Shown: one piece after another, positions 44,077-52,548 of the stretch
Numbering within the stretch: position 1 is the first letter of the stretch
Layout: every line of letters starts with the position of its first letter
From: Enterobacter cloacae complex sp. R_G8
Lineage (GTDB): Bacteria > Pseudomonadota > Gammaproteobacteria > Enterobacterales > Enterobacteriaceae
Length of the DNA: 64,000 bases
Assembly: GCF_024599795.1 (NCBI RefSeq)
Contig: NZ_CP102246.1
Location: 2,790,001 to 2,854,000, forward strand
Direction: 5' to 3'
Program-made: the position numbers and the translations under genes
Notes under the pieces: generated by a model
Told to the model about the DNA's origin: nothing
Seen by the model: the letters and a program-made list of their open reading frames with translations, nothing else
Database searches by the model: none

Positions 44077-47000
44077 GCGACGGACGCTTCAACCTCTCAG
44101 CGCTTGCCGTGCGCGAGCGCTCAGTCACGTTGTTTCTGATTATTCTGGTGACGCTTGCCGGTATTTACGCCTTCTTTGGACTGGGACGCGCGGAAGATCC
44201 CCCGTTCACGGTAAAGCAAATGACGGTGATTACCGTCTGGCCCGGCGCAACCGCACAGGAAATGCAGGATCAGGTTGCTGAACCGCTGGAAAAACGGCTC
44301 CAGGAACTCAAGTGGTATGACCGCACTGAAACCTATACCCGCCCGGGCATGGCGTTTATCACCCTCTCCTTACAGGACATGACGCCCCCCTCCGAGGTGC
44401 AGGAAGAGTTCTATCAGGCGCGCAAAAAGCTTGGCGATGAGAGCAAAAATCTCCCGGCAGGCGTGACGGGCCCGATGATCAATGACGAGTTTGCGGATGT
44501 CACCTTTGCCCTCTTTGCGCTGAAGGCAAAGGGCGAACCACAGCGTCTGCTGGTGCGTGATGCTGAAAGCCTGCGCCAGCAGCTTCTGCATGTGCCTGGC
44601 GTCAAAAAAGTGAACATCATCGGCGAACAGGCCGAGCGGATTTACATCGCCCTTTCTCATGACCGTCTGGCGACGATGGGGCTGGCGCCGCAGGATATTT
44701 TCAACGCGCTGAACAATCAGAACGTTCTCACGCCAGCAGGCTCCATAGAAACACAGGGTGCGCAGATCTTTATTCGCCTTGATGGTGCTTTTGATACGTT
44801 GCAGAAAATCCGCGATACGCCACTGGTCGCTCAGGGTAAAACGCTCAGGCTGTCTGATGTGGCAACGGTTGAACGCGGTTATGAAGATCCTCCGACGCTG
44901 CAGATCCGTAACCAGCGTGAACCGGCGCTGCTGTTAGGTATTGTGATGCGGGAGGGCTGGAACGGTCTGGCGCTGGGGAAAGCGCTGGATGCCGAAACGG
45001 TTAAGATCAACGAAAATCTGCCGCTGGGAATGACCCTGACCAAAGTCACCGATCAGTCCGTGAATATCCGCTCGTCGGTGGATGAATTTATGATCAAATT
45101 CTTCGTCGCCCTGCTTGTGGTGATGGTGGTGTGCTTTGTCAGCATGGGCTGGCGCGTGGGCGTGGTGGTCGCGGCGGCGGTTCCCCTGACGCTGGCAGTC
45201 GTCTTCGTGGTGATGGAGGCGGCGGGGATAAACTTTGACCGCGTAACGCTGGGCTCGCTGATCCTTGCTCTGGGTTTGCTGGTTGACGATGCCATTATCG
45301 CCATTGAAATGATGGTGGTGAAAATGGAGGAAGGCTACGATCGCATCAAGGCCTCCGCTTACGCCTGGAGCCATACCGCCGCCCCCATGCTGGCCGGTAC
45401 CCTCGTGACGGCAATTGGCTTTATGCCAAACGGGTTCGCCCAGTCGACCGCCGGAGAATACACCAGCAATATGTTCTGGATTGTCGGCATCGCCCTGATT
45501 GCCTCCTGGCTGGTTGCGGTGGTGTTCACGCCCTATCTTGGCGTTAAGATCCTGCCAGATATCGCCAAAGTCGAAGGCGGTCATGCCGCCATCTATAATA
45601 CCCCGCGCTATAACCGTTTTCGCCAGCTGCTGGCCCGGGTGATTGCCAGAAAGTGGATCGTGGCCGGTTCCGTGGTCTTCATTTTTACCCTGGCCGTGTT
45701 GGGTATGGGACTGGTAAAAAAACAGTTTTTCCCTACGTCCGACCGCCCGGAAGTGCTGGTGGAAGTGCAGATGCCTTATGGCACCTCCATTGAGCAGACC
45801 AGCGCCGCAACGGCGAAAATCGAAGCGTGGTTAAAACAGCAGCCGGAGGCCAGCATCGTGACCGCCTACATCGGGCAGGGTTCACCACGTTTTTACCTGG
45901 CCATGGCACCTGAATTACCCGATCCCTCTTTTGCAAAAATCGTGGTGATGACGGACAACCAGACGTCACGTGAGGCGCTCAAGTTCCGGCTCCGGGAAGC
46001 GGTCGCCAGTGGACTTGCGCCGGAAGCGCGCGTGCGCGTAACGCAACTGGTGTTTGGCCCCTACTCCCCCTTCCCGGTTGCCTGGCGTGTGATGGGGCCC
46101 GATGTCGATCAGCTTCGCGACATCGCCGATAAGGTTAAAGGCGTTCTGCAGGCCAGCCCGATGATGAGAACCGTCAACACCGACTGGGGGTCACGGGTTC
46201 CCACACTGCATTTTACCCTCGATCAGAACCGTCTGCAGGCCACCGGCTTGACCTCAAATAGCGTGGCTCAGCAGCTCCAGTTTCTGTTATCGGGTGTACC
46301 GATTACCACCGTGCGCGAAGATATTCGTGCAGTACAGGTTACAGGGCGCGCTGCGGGTGATATTCGTCTGGATCCGGCGAAGATCGAAGGATTTACCCTG
46401 GTTGGCAGCACGGGACAGCGCGTTCCGCTGTCACAAATCGGTCAGATTGAGGTCAAAATGGAAGACCCGCTCCTGCGTCGTCGCGACCGCACGCCCACCA
46501 TTACCGTGCGCGGAGATATCGCCGACAATCTTCAGCCACCGGATGTGTCGGTGGCGATCATGAAACAGCTAAAACCGATCATTGATACGCTCCCGCCAGG
46601 ATACCGCATTGAGATGGCAGGATCGATTGAGGAATCGGGTAAAGCCACACAGGCCATGGTGCCGCTGTTCCCGATAATGATTGCCCTGACGTTACTGATC
46701 ATCATTGTGCAGGTGCGATCTCTCTCGGCGATGGTGATGGTCTTTCTGACTGCCCCGCTGGGCCTTGTCGGCGTGGTTCCCACGCTGCTGCTGTTCAATC
46801 AGCCTTTTGGTATCAATGCGCTTGTCGGGTTGATTGCGCTTTCGGGCATTCTTATGCGAAATACGTTGATCCTTATCGGCCAGATTACGCATAACCAGAA
46901 GGAAGGTCTCGCCCCGTTCGATGCGGTGGTCGAAGCAACCGTCCAGCGGGCACGACCAGTGTTACTGACAGCCCTGGCCGCCGTGCTGGCATTCATACCG

Positions 47001-47132
47001 CTGACCCATTCCGTATTCTGGGGGACGCTGGCCTATACACTGATTGGCGGGACGCTGGGCGGAACGATCATCACCCTGGTGTTCCTGCCGGCGATGTATG
47101 CGATCTGGTTCAGGATCCGTCCTGCGAGGTAA
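44073..47132 (+). CDS. RND efflux permease (AcrB/VexF-like)
   Basis: The protein has 1019 residues, 12 membrane segments and two large periplasmic loops. The TM4 proton-relay acids are present (LGLLVDDAIIAIEMM). Other blocks are VTVWPGATAQEMQDQVAEPLEKRLQEL in the pore domain and LIALSGILMRNTLILIGQI in the second half. It is shorter than AcrB (1049) and closer to the MexI/VexF/TriC-like branch. No outer-membrane factor follows, so it probably uses TolC or another duct. Substrates cannot be read from sequence. Confidence 0.92.
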   Translation: MSDGRFNLSALAVRERSVTLFLIILVTLAGIYAFFGLGRAEDPPFTVKQMTVITVWPGATAQEMQDQVAEPLEKRLQELKWYDRTETYTRPGMAFITLSLQDMTPPSEVQEEFYQARKKLGDESKNLPAGVTGPMINDEFADVTFALFALKAKGEPQRLLVRDAESLRQQLLHVPGVKKVNIIGEQAERIYIALSHDRLATMGLAPQDIFNALNNQNVLTPAGSIETQGAQIFIRLDGAFDTLQKIRDTPLVAQGKTLRLSDVATVERGYEDPPTLQIRNQREPALLLGIVMREGWNGLALGKALDAETVKINENLPLGMTLTKVTDQSVNIRSSVDEFMIKFFVALLVVMVVCFVSMGWRVGVVVAAAVPLTLAVVFVVMEAAGINFDRVTLGSLILALGLLVDDAIIAIEMMVVKMEEGYDRIKASAYAWSHTAAPMLAGTLVTAIGFMPNGFAQSTAGEYTSNMFWIVGIALIASWLVAVVFTPYLGVKILPDIAKVEGGHAAIYNTPRYNRFRQLLARVIARKWIVAGSVVFIFTLAVLGMGLVKKQFFPTSDRPEVLVEVQMPYGTSIEQTSAATAKIEAWLKQQPEASIVTAYIGQGSPRFYLAMAPELPDPSFAKIVVMTDNQTSREALKFRLREAVASGLAPEARVRVTQLVFGPYSPFPVAWRVMGPDVDQLRDIADKVKGVLQASPMMRTVNTDWGSRVPTLHFTLDQNRLQATGLTSNSVAQQLQFLLSGVPITTVREDIRAVQVTGRAAGDIRLDPAKIEGFTLVGSTGQRVPLSQIGQIEVKMEDPLLRRRDRTPTITVRGDIADNLQPPDVSVAIMKQLKPIIDTLPPGYRIEMAGSIEESGKATQAMVPLFPIMIALTLLIIIVQVRSLSAMVMVFLTAPLGLVGVVPTLLLFNQPFGINALVGLIALSGILMRNTLILIGQITHNQKEGLAPFDAVVEATVQRARPVLLTALAAVLAFIPLTHSVFWGTLAYTLIGGTLGGTIITLVFLPAMYAIWFRIRPAR

Positions 47133-47142
47133 CATATTGGCG

Positions 47143-47180
47143 CAACACAACTCACACTCTTCCGGAGGTGAGTTGTGTTG
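47143..47180. terminator. 13-bp perfect stem-loop between RND and SDR genes
   Basis: CAACACAACTCAC (47143-47155) and GTGAGTTGTGTTG (47168-47180) with a 12-base loop, between convergent genes. No U-tract on either side. Confidence 0.5.
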
Positions 47181-47217
47181 TTAAAACAGGTGGACTGTTT
47201 AGCGAAACGCTGAATGA

Positions 47218-48051
47218 TTACCCATCCGTCGATCGCGTGACCTCTTCCCACCGATCAATTTCTTTCCCTAATGCGGCGAGCTTTTCCCGCACCAGGTTCA
47301 ATGCGTCACTGCCTAACAATAAATGCGTTGGTGGGTTCTGATTCTCCATTATTGCCAGCATGGCGCGTGCAGCCTTCACGGGATCGCCCGGTTGCTTACC
47401 GCTTTTTTCCTTGCGTGCCTGACGAACAGGTTCGAATAATGCGTCGTAATCCGGGATACTGCGCGCGCTGCGTACCATTGATCGTCCGGCCCAGTCGGTA
47501 CGAAACGACCCCGGCGCCACTGCGGTCACATGTATGTTGAACGGTGCCAGCTCTTTGCTTAACGTTTCTGATATCCCTTCCAGGGCAAATTTACTGCCGC
47601 AGTAATAACTGATGCCGGGCATCGTGATGAAGCTGCCCATCGAGGTGATATTGATGATATGGCCGCGACGTCGCTGGCGCATGCCAGGTAGCACGGCTTT
47701 GATCATCGCCACTGCGCCGAACACATTCACCTCAAACTGCCGGTACATCGCGTCGAGCGAGGATTCCTCCAGTATCCCTTCATGGCCATAACCCGCATTA
47801 TTGACAAGAATATCAACCGGTCCAACGGTGGATTCGATCTCCGCCACCACCTCATCAATACGTGCAACGTCAGTGACATCAAGCAGGCGACCGTAAGCCC
47901 GTTGCGCATCAAGCGCTTCGAACGCCTGCTGTGCTTCACGGTTTCGCACAGTACCGACAACCCGATGGCCCGCGGCGAGGGCTTCCTCGGCCAGCGCACG
48001 ACCAAAACCGCTGCTGACGCCGGTGATTAACAGGTTTTTTGCAAATGCCAT
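47218..48051 (-). CDS. Short-chain dehydrogenase/reductase
   Basis: The protein has 277 residues from MAFAKNLLITGVSSGFG (48051), where AAAGGAG lies 8 bases upstream; the 18 codons before it are not used. Cofactor motif TGVSSGFGRALAEEA, NNAGYGHEG, catalytic Ser in ITSMGS and Tyr-x3-Lys in YYCGSKFAL. Substrate unknown. It is divergent from an AraC-family regulator 101 bases away that likely controls it, a layout often seen in Enterobacteriaceae for SDR/AraC pairs. Confidence 0.88.
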   Translation of the reverse strand: MAFAKNLLITGVSSGFGRALAEEALAAGHRVVGTVRNREAQQAFEALDAQRAYGRLLDVTDVARIDEVVAEIESTVGPVDILVNNAGYGHEGILEESSLDAMYRQFEVNVFGAVAMIKAVLPGMRQRRRGHIINITSMGSFITMPGISYYCGSKFALEGISETLSKELAPFNIHVTAVAPGSFRTDWAGRSMVRSARSIPDYDALFEPVRQARKEKSGKQPGDPVKAARAMLAIMENQNPPTHLLLGSDALNLVREKLAALGKEIDRWEEVTRSTDG

Positions 48052-48152
48052 AAAAAGAACTCCTTTATGCGTGGAGTTTGCATGGTATTCTCTGACCTGC
48101 TGCATTTTTAGGCCCTTTTTTCTCTTTTTCTTGCCTGATTTTATGAGGGGCG

Positions 48153-49076
48153 ATGATGTCCAAAATGCTCACCTTAATGAAATCCCTTGCGGTGCAGGAG
48201 GGGTACAACCTGACGGCATTGCCTGATGTGCGAATTTTGCGCGCCGATCGCCCACTTTCCAGAACACCAGTGCTTTACGATCCGGGTATTGTGATTGTCT
48301 GCCAGGGAAGCAAACGTGGCTTTTTCGGTCAGCAGACCTATCTCTATGATGAGCAACACTATCTGGCGGTTTCGGTACCGGTGCCGTTTGTGATGGAAAC
48401 TGATGCCTCGGCAGAACATCCGTTGCTGGCGATTTATATGCATCTGGATTTTCAACTTGCTGCGGAGCTGATGTTGCAGATTGAACAGCATAACAACCCG
48501 CATCCGCCCGCCGCGCCGCAAAGTATGATGTCGAGCCCAATGGATAGTGCGGTCAAAACGGCCGTGCTGCGCCTGCTTGAAGTCCTGAACAATCCGTTTG
48601 AGGCGGCGATCCTCGGTCCCGGGCGGGTACGTGAGCTCTATTTCCGGGTGTTAACGGGCGCCCAGGGAACCGCCATGCGCGCCGCACTGGCCCTGCAGGG
48701 GCAGTTCGGTAAGATTGGCAAAGTGCTACAACGTATCCACGTCACCTACGCAGAGCCGTTAACGTTGACGCAACTGGCAATGGAAGCTGGAATGAGTGTG
48801 CCGACGTTCCATAGCCATTTCAAAGCGATAACCCGAATGCCGCCGATGCAGTATGTAAAATCGGTACGCCTGCACCAGGCGCGAATGTTGATGGTGCGTC
48901 AGCATATCACCGCCGCTGCCGCGAGCTATGCCGTCGGCTATGAAAGCCCGTCGCAATTCAATCGCGAGTTTAAACGCCTGTTTGGTCTGCCGCCGGCAGA
49001 GGAGATAAAACGCATGCAGCGTAACTTTGCTGTTCCGCCGGTGCAGCAAGCGTCGGCGTTTGTTTCTTCGCATTAG
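48153..49076 (+). CDS. AraC-family transcriptional regulator (AraC_N type)
   Basis: The protein has 307 residues. The N-terminal AraC_N cupin-like domain has PGIVIVCQGSKRGFFGQQTYLYDEQHYLAVSVPVPF. The C-terminal double helix-turn-helix has LTLTQLAMEAGMSVPTFHSHFKAITRMPPMQYVKSVRLHQAR and AAASYAVGYESPSQFNREFKRLFG. It resembles YqhC, an aldehyde sensor, in domain type. It probably controls the divergent SDR gene. Its 3' end overlaps the antisense gene at 48970-49359 by 107 bases. Confidence 0.88.
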   Translation: MMSKMLTLMKSLAVQEGYNLTALPDVRILRADRPLSRTPVLYDPGIVIVCQGSKRGFFGQQTYLYDEQHYLAVSVPVPFVMETDASAEHPLLAIYMHLDFQLAAELMLQIEQHNNPHPPAAPQSMMSSPMDSAVKTAVLRLLEVLNNPFEAAILGPGRVRELYFRVLTGAQGTAMRAALALQGQFGKIGKVLQRIHVTYAEPLTLTQLAMEAGMSVPTFHSHFKAITRMPPMQYVKSVRLHQARMLMVRQHITAAAASYAVGYESPSQFNREFKRLFGLPPAEEIKRMQRNFAVPPVQQASAFVSSH

Positions 49077-49359
49077 GGCCTGCCCGGAAACCTGACTCAC
49101 TCACCAACAGCCTGATGATTTTGTCCACCATAAAGGGCGCGGCCTGGTTGAACTCCGGATCGCGTAAAAGTTTATCGGCAATCATCAATGCAAAATGGCG
49201 AACCGCTTCGTTATCACTACCAGGCGCAGGTCGGTGGCTTTCAGGCTCTGATTCCCTCAATTGCAATTCTTCTTCTGCTTCACAAAAACCGGAAAAGAAC
49301 CGGTTTTGCCCTTCAGCATCCCCTGACCGTTGCCTGTCAGGAAAACGGATAACCGTCAT
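48970..49359 (-). CDS. Small protein of unknown function under TetR-type operator control
   Basis: The protein has 129 residues from MTVIRFPDRQRSGDAEGQ (49359). GGAGAG lies 6 bases upstream, and a textbook promoter with an operator lies just before that, which is why I take it as real. The middle is helical (VRHFALMIADKLLRDPEFNQAAPFMVDKIIRLLVSE); the start is polar and acidic and the last 35 residues are low-complexity. Those last 35 codons run antisense into the AraC gene, so the end may be a recent extension. No family recognised; no signal or membrane segment. Confidence 0.6.
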   Translation of the reverse strand: MTVIRFPDRQRSGDAEGQNRFFSGFCEAEEELQLRESEPESHRPAPGSDNEAVRHFALMIADKLLRDPEFNQAAPFMVDKIIRLLVSESGFRAGPNAKKQTPTLAAPAEQQSYAACVLSPLPAADQTGV

Positions 49360-49390
49360 AAATTCTCTCCATTTCTGCACGTTGAAAAAA

Positions 49391-49422
49391 ACCATCCTAG
49401 TAGTAGGATGGTGGCGTGTCAA
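49391..49422 (-). promoter_or_regulatory. Promoter and operator of the 129-residue gene
   Basis: On the minus strand TTGACA (49422-49417), exactly 17 bases, TAGGAT (49399-49394). The inverted repeat ACCATCCTA-GTAG-TAGGATGGT (49391-49412) overlaps the -10. Its core CCTAGTAGTAGG differs by one base from the site at 50261-50272. Confidence 0.8.
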
Positions 49423-49458
49423 TGTCTCTCAGATCCCGTCTGTAGCCGTTCTGGCGGT

Positions 49459-49487
49459 TTGACAACGTCTCTTCCTGCCAGTAGGTT
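49459..49487 (+). promoter_or_regulatory. Promoter and operator of the TetR gene
   Basis: TTGACA (49459-49464), 17 bases, TAGGTT (49482-49487). CCTGCCAGTAGG (49474-49485) matches the operator core at 10 of 12 positions and overlaps the -10 in the same way as the other two sites. Confidence 0.72.
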
Positions 49488-49556
49488 GTCCAGCTAAAGC
49501 CTGCACAACATACCGATCTCACTATTTTTTACCCTGCCTGATGACTGGAGAGTGAA

Positions 49557-50141
49557 ATGTTCGAACGTTCGCAGAAAGCGCGTGAAATTATGGCTAATAC
49601 CCGACAACTGCTCACTACCGGAGGGTATAAGAGTTTTAGCTACGCCGACCTTGCCGAGCGAGTGGGTATCCGAAAAGCCAGTATCCATCACCATTTTCCG
49701 GCTAAAGAAGATTTAGTGAAGGCCGTGGTACAGGAGTACCGCGCAGAAGCCCAGGCGGGTATGGCGGCCATGGATCGGCAAATCAACGATCCCCTCGTGA
49801 AAGTGAAAAGTTATGCCGATTTCTGGTCGACTTGTATCAAAGATGGCTCTTCGCCATTTTGTATCTGCGTAATGCTTGCCGTTGAGTTGCCAACATTACC
49901 TCCGGACATTGCCGCTGAAGTCACCGGCCATTTCAGCGATCTTTCTGACTGGCTGGCCTCCTTACTGCGCGCGGGTGAAGCCCAGGGTGTTTTCCAGCTT
50001 AAGGATTCTGCGGAGGCTGAAGCCAGGGCGCTGATGGCTGGCATACACGGTGCCATGCTGGCTGCACGGGCATTCAACAATCCGCAGGTGTTTGATCAGA
50101 TTGCCTGGCCGTTGATCAACAATGTCGTAAAAGTAGCCTGA
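49557..50141 (+). CDS. TetR/AcrR-family regulator, probable thiol-based sensor
   Basis: The protein has 194 residues. The helix-turn-helix is YKSFSYADLAERVGIRKASIHHHFPAKEDLV at about 24-54; KASIHHHFPAKEDL is typical of the NemR/AcuR-like branch. Cys93, Cys102 and Cys104 (STCIKDGSSPFCICVML) lie where NemR has its reactive Cys106, so sensing of electrophiles or HOCl-type oxidants is plausible. Three matching operators (own promoter, the gene to the left, the peroxidase operon to the right) make it a local master regulator. Confidence 0.88.
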   Translation: MFERSQKAREIMANTRQLLTTGGYKSFSYADLAERVGIRKASIHHHFPAKEDLVKAVVQEYRAEAQAGMAAMDRQINDPLVKVKSYADFWSTCIKDGSSPFCICVMLAVELPTLPPDIAAEVTGHFSDLSDWLASLLRAGEAQGVFQLKDSAEAEARALMAGIHGAMLAARAFNNPQVFDQIAWPLINNVVKVA

Positions 50142-50245
50142 CGGCGGCCCGGTTTACGTACCGGGCAGCGCTGGTTGCAAAATCCCCCCTTACCTCCACT
50201 ATCTCAACACGCCTTCTGTGACATAACCTGGCGACATAAAACCTG

Positions 50246-50274
50246 TTGATCTTTTACCTACCTACTAGTAGGTT
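50246..50274 (+). promoter_or_regulatory. Promoter and operator of the peroxidase operon
   Basis: TTGATC (50246-50251), 17 bases, TAGGTT (50269-50274). The perfect palindrome ACCTACTAGTAGGT (50260-50273) overlaps the -10. Same geometry as at 49394-49422 and 49459-49487. Confidence 0.8.
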
Positions 50275-50339
50275 TAGTTGCAAGCAGAAGCTCATACCGA
50301 TGCTTCGTTTGTGCAACATGCCAGCTTGAGAGGGTTAAC

Positions 50340-50909
50340 ATGTCCGACAGTATTGATTACGGGAATCAGCAGAACTGGCTGAAACAGTATTATTTTGCCC
50401 GCACGGTTTTCTCCGTTTTATGGGTTATTGCCGTGTTTACCGCAGGTCAGTCTTCCCATTTCTGGGCATCGTCCTTGCTTATTCTGTACCCCGCCTGGGA
50501 TGCACTCGCTAATTATATTGATGCGCTGAAAAGCGGTGGATTTAGTCGTAGCCGAATGCAGACAGTGAATATTATCGTCAGCGCCATCACAACGCTTACC
50601 GTGACCGTCAACATTAGCAGTATAAATGATGTGATTCGTATATTCGGTTGCTGGGCAATATTATCAGGCCTGCTGCAGCTGGGCGCTGCGGTTCAGCGCT
50701 GGAAAAAGTATGGAGCGCAATGGAGCATGATATTAAGTGGTGCTCAGTCTGCACTGGCAGGCGCATTTTTTATCTTTCAGGCCCGGACGCCTGAGCCACC
50801 GTCTATAAATAATATTGCGGGTTATGCTGCGTTTGGTGCCGTCTATTTTTGTATTTCAGCCGTGTCGCTAACCGTTCGGCAAAAAAGAGAAGCGAAACAG
50901 CCAGGCTGA
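50340..50909 (+). CDS. Multi-spanning membrane protein (HdeD/DUF308-like)
   Basis: The protein has 189 residues and about six hydrophobic segments: VFSVLWVIAVFTAG, SSLLILYPAWDALANYID, VNIIVSAITTLTVTVNI, IFGCWAILSGLLQLGAAV, ILSGAQSALAGAFFIF and IAGYAAFGAVYFCISAVSL. The W-A-I-x-x-G-x-x-Q pattern recalls DUF308/HdeD proteins, but the match is by shape only. It is the first gene of the TetR-controlled operon, 45 bases before the peroxidase gene. Confidence 0.75.
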   Translation: MSDSIDYGNQQNWLKQYYFARTVFSVLWVIAVFTAGQSSHFWASSLLILYPAWDALANYIDALKSGGFSRSRMQTVNIIVSAITTLTVTVNISSINDVIRIFGCWAILSGLLQLGAAVQRWKKYGAQWSMILSGAQSALAGAFFIFQARTPEPPSINNIAGYAAFGAVYFCISAVSLTVRQKREAKQPG

Positions 50910-50954
50910 AGGTACTTCTCTATACAAATATCGTGAACAAAATGAGTTAACGCT

Positions 50955-52010
50955 ATGAATATCAAAACACAGGTAAACCGACAGACGCTGATGCGTCTGG
51001 CGCTGGTCGGAATTATTCCACTGATTCTTTTATTATTATTTTTATGGGCTGGCGGCTGGCTTACTCCTGAACGTCTGACGTCGGATAAGCTGGTCAATGT
51101 ATTACAACAGTCGGGTGGCGTTCATGAAGGCTATCGTCGAAATCATGCAAAAGGCATGTGCGTACTGGGCACATTTATCTCAAACGGCAATGCCAGCACG
51201 CTGTCACGCGCCTTACTGTTCAGCAAAGGGGAAACCCCTGTCACAGGACGTTTTGCCATTGCCGGCGGTAACCCCGCAGCGCCGGATTATGCCGTGCCTG
51301 TCCGGAGTATGGCGCTGGCTTTTCAACAGGCAAATGGTGAGCAGTGGCGCACGGGTATGAATGCCATGCCATTTTTTCCCGTCAGTTCCGTTGAAGGTTT
51401 CTATGAACTGCAAACAGCGACCCTGCCAGATCCAGCCACCGGAAAGCCGAATCCAGAAAAATTGAATGCCTTTGCCATGAAGCATCCTGAAATCAATGCG
51501 TTTTTCGCATGGGCTAAGCAATACGTCCCCTCTTCTAGCTGGGCCAGCGATCGCTTCAACAGTCTGAATGCTTTTCGCCTGATTGATAAGGCAGGCAATG
51601 AACATCTGGTGCGCTGGAGTATGGTGCCGCATACCGCGTTTTCTCCCATAAGCGATGCCGATAAGCAGAATAAGGATTTTCTGCAACAGGATCTCGTTCG
51701 TCGCCTGAACGAGGGTGCGCTGGAATGGGATTTAGTCTTCACGCTGGCGCAGGCGGGAGATAAAAGTAACGATGCCACAAAAGTGTGGCCAGCCGACCGG
51801 AAAACGATGAATGCCGGAACGTTAGTGTTAAGCAAAGCGATCCCTCAACAGCAGGGGCCCTGTAATGACATCAACTACGATCCCCTGATTTTGCCTGACG
51901 GCATTGCCGCGTCTGATGATCCGATACTTAACGCACGATCGTCGGCTTACGCCAAATCCTACAATCTGCGCACCCATGAACAGGCGCAACAAGCAGGAGA
52001 ACATTTATGA
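50955..52010 (+). CDS. Membrane-anchored catalase-family peroxidase (SrpA-like)
   Basis: The protein has 351 residues, shorter than true catalases (about 480-750). An N-terminal membrane anchor (about 14-36) precedes the catalase core. The distal haem His is His64 in RRNHAKG. The C-terminal RSSAY supplies the R-x3-Y haem-ligand pattern near residue 334. AFFAWAKQYVPSSSWASDRFNSLNAF is family-typical. Members use haem to reduce H2O2 or organic peroxides with an external electron donor. The topology places the enzyme in the periplasm. It overlaps the cytochrome b561 gene by 4 bases, which suggests that cytochrome is the electron donor. Confidence 0.87.
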   Translation: MNIKTQVNRQTLMRLALVGIIPLILLLLFLWAGGWLTPERLTSDKLVNVLQQSGGVHEGYRRNHAKGMCVLGTFISNGNASTLSRALLFSKGETPVTGRFAIAGGNPAAPDYAVPVRSMALAFQQANGEQWRTGMNAMPFFPVSSVEGFYELQTATLPDPATGKPNPEKLNAFAMKHPEINAFFAWAKQYVPSSSWASDRFNSLNAFRLIDKAGNEHLVRWSMVPHTAFSPISDADKQNKDFLQQDLVRRLNEGALEWDLVFTLAQAGDKSNDATKVWPADRKTMNAGTLVLSKAIPQQQGPCNDINYDPLILPDGIAASDDPILNARSSAYAKSYNLRTHEQAQQAGEHL

Positions 52011-52546
52011 AAAAGGTCGATTATTTTCATCCACTCCTGCGCGTCCTGCACTGGCTAATGGCCGCGGCGATCCTCATTATGTTGTTTATCGGTGTGGCGA
52101 TGGTCTCGACCGTCTCCTCCCTGCACAGCATGCTGGTGTCGATCCACAAGCCTTTGGGGGTGATGATATTGCTTCTGGTGATCGTTCGCGTATGGGTGCG
52201 AGTCACCACGACTACCCCCTCTTTGCCAGCCTCCATACCTGCCTGGCAGCGCGGAATGGCCCATTTTTCGCACTGGGCGCTCTATCTGATGATGCTGGCA
52301 CAACCGCTTATTGGATGGGCAATGCTCTCAGCGGCAGGGTATCCCGTCACTCTGGGTAACGGGATCGTCCTGCCACCCATCATGGGCGTGAATAATAACT
52401 GGTATGCGGTACTGCGGCCGCTTCACACCTGGGTTGCTCTTGCACTGTTCGCGACAGTGATGCTTCATCTTGCGGCGGCGCTGCTACATGCTTTCGTGCT
52501 ACGTGACGGCGTGTTCAGCAGTATGACGGGGATCCGTAAACCGTAG
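52007..52546 (+). CDS. Cytochrome b561 partner of the catalase-like peroxidase
   Basis: The protein has 179 residues. Four membrane helices carry haem-ligand histidines: LRVLHWLMAAAILIMLF, MLVSIHKPLGVMILLLV, MAHFSHWALYLMMLAQPLIGWAM and LHTWVALALFATVMLHLAAALLHAFVL. It would carry electrons from the quinol pool to the periplasmic face. The ATGA overlap with the peroxidase gene ties the two together. It is clearly a second b561, distinct from cybB at 11.4 kb. Confidence 0.9.
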   Translation: MKKVDYFHPLLRVLHWLMAAAILIMLFIGVAMVSTVSSLHSMLVSIHKPLGVMILLLVIVRVWVRVTTTTPSLPASIPAWQRGMAHFSHWALYLMMLAQPLIGWAMLSAAGYPVTLGNGIVLPPIMGVNNNWYAVLRPLHTWVALALFATVMLHLAAALLHAFVLRDGVFSSMTGIRKP

Positions 52547-52548
52547 GC

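Noticed and set aside
45053-45584. Antisense frames inside the RND permease gene
   Set aside because: His/Asp/Gln-rich shadows of membrane-helix codons; no start signals.
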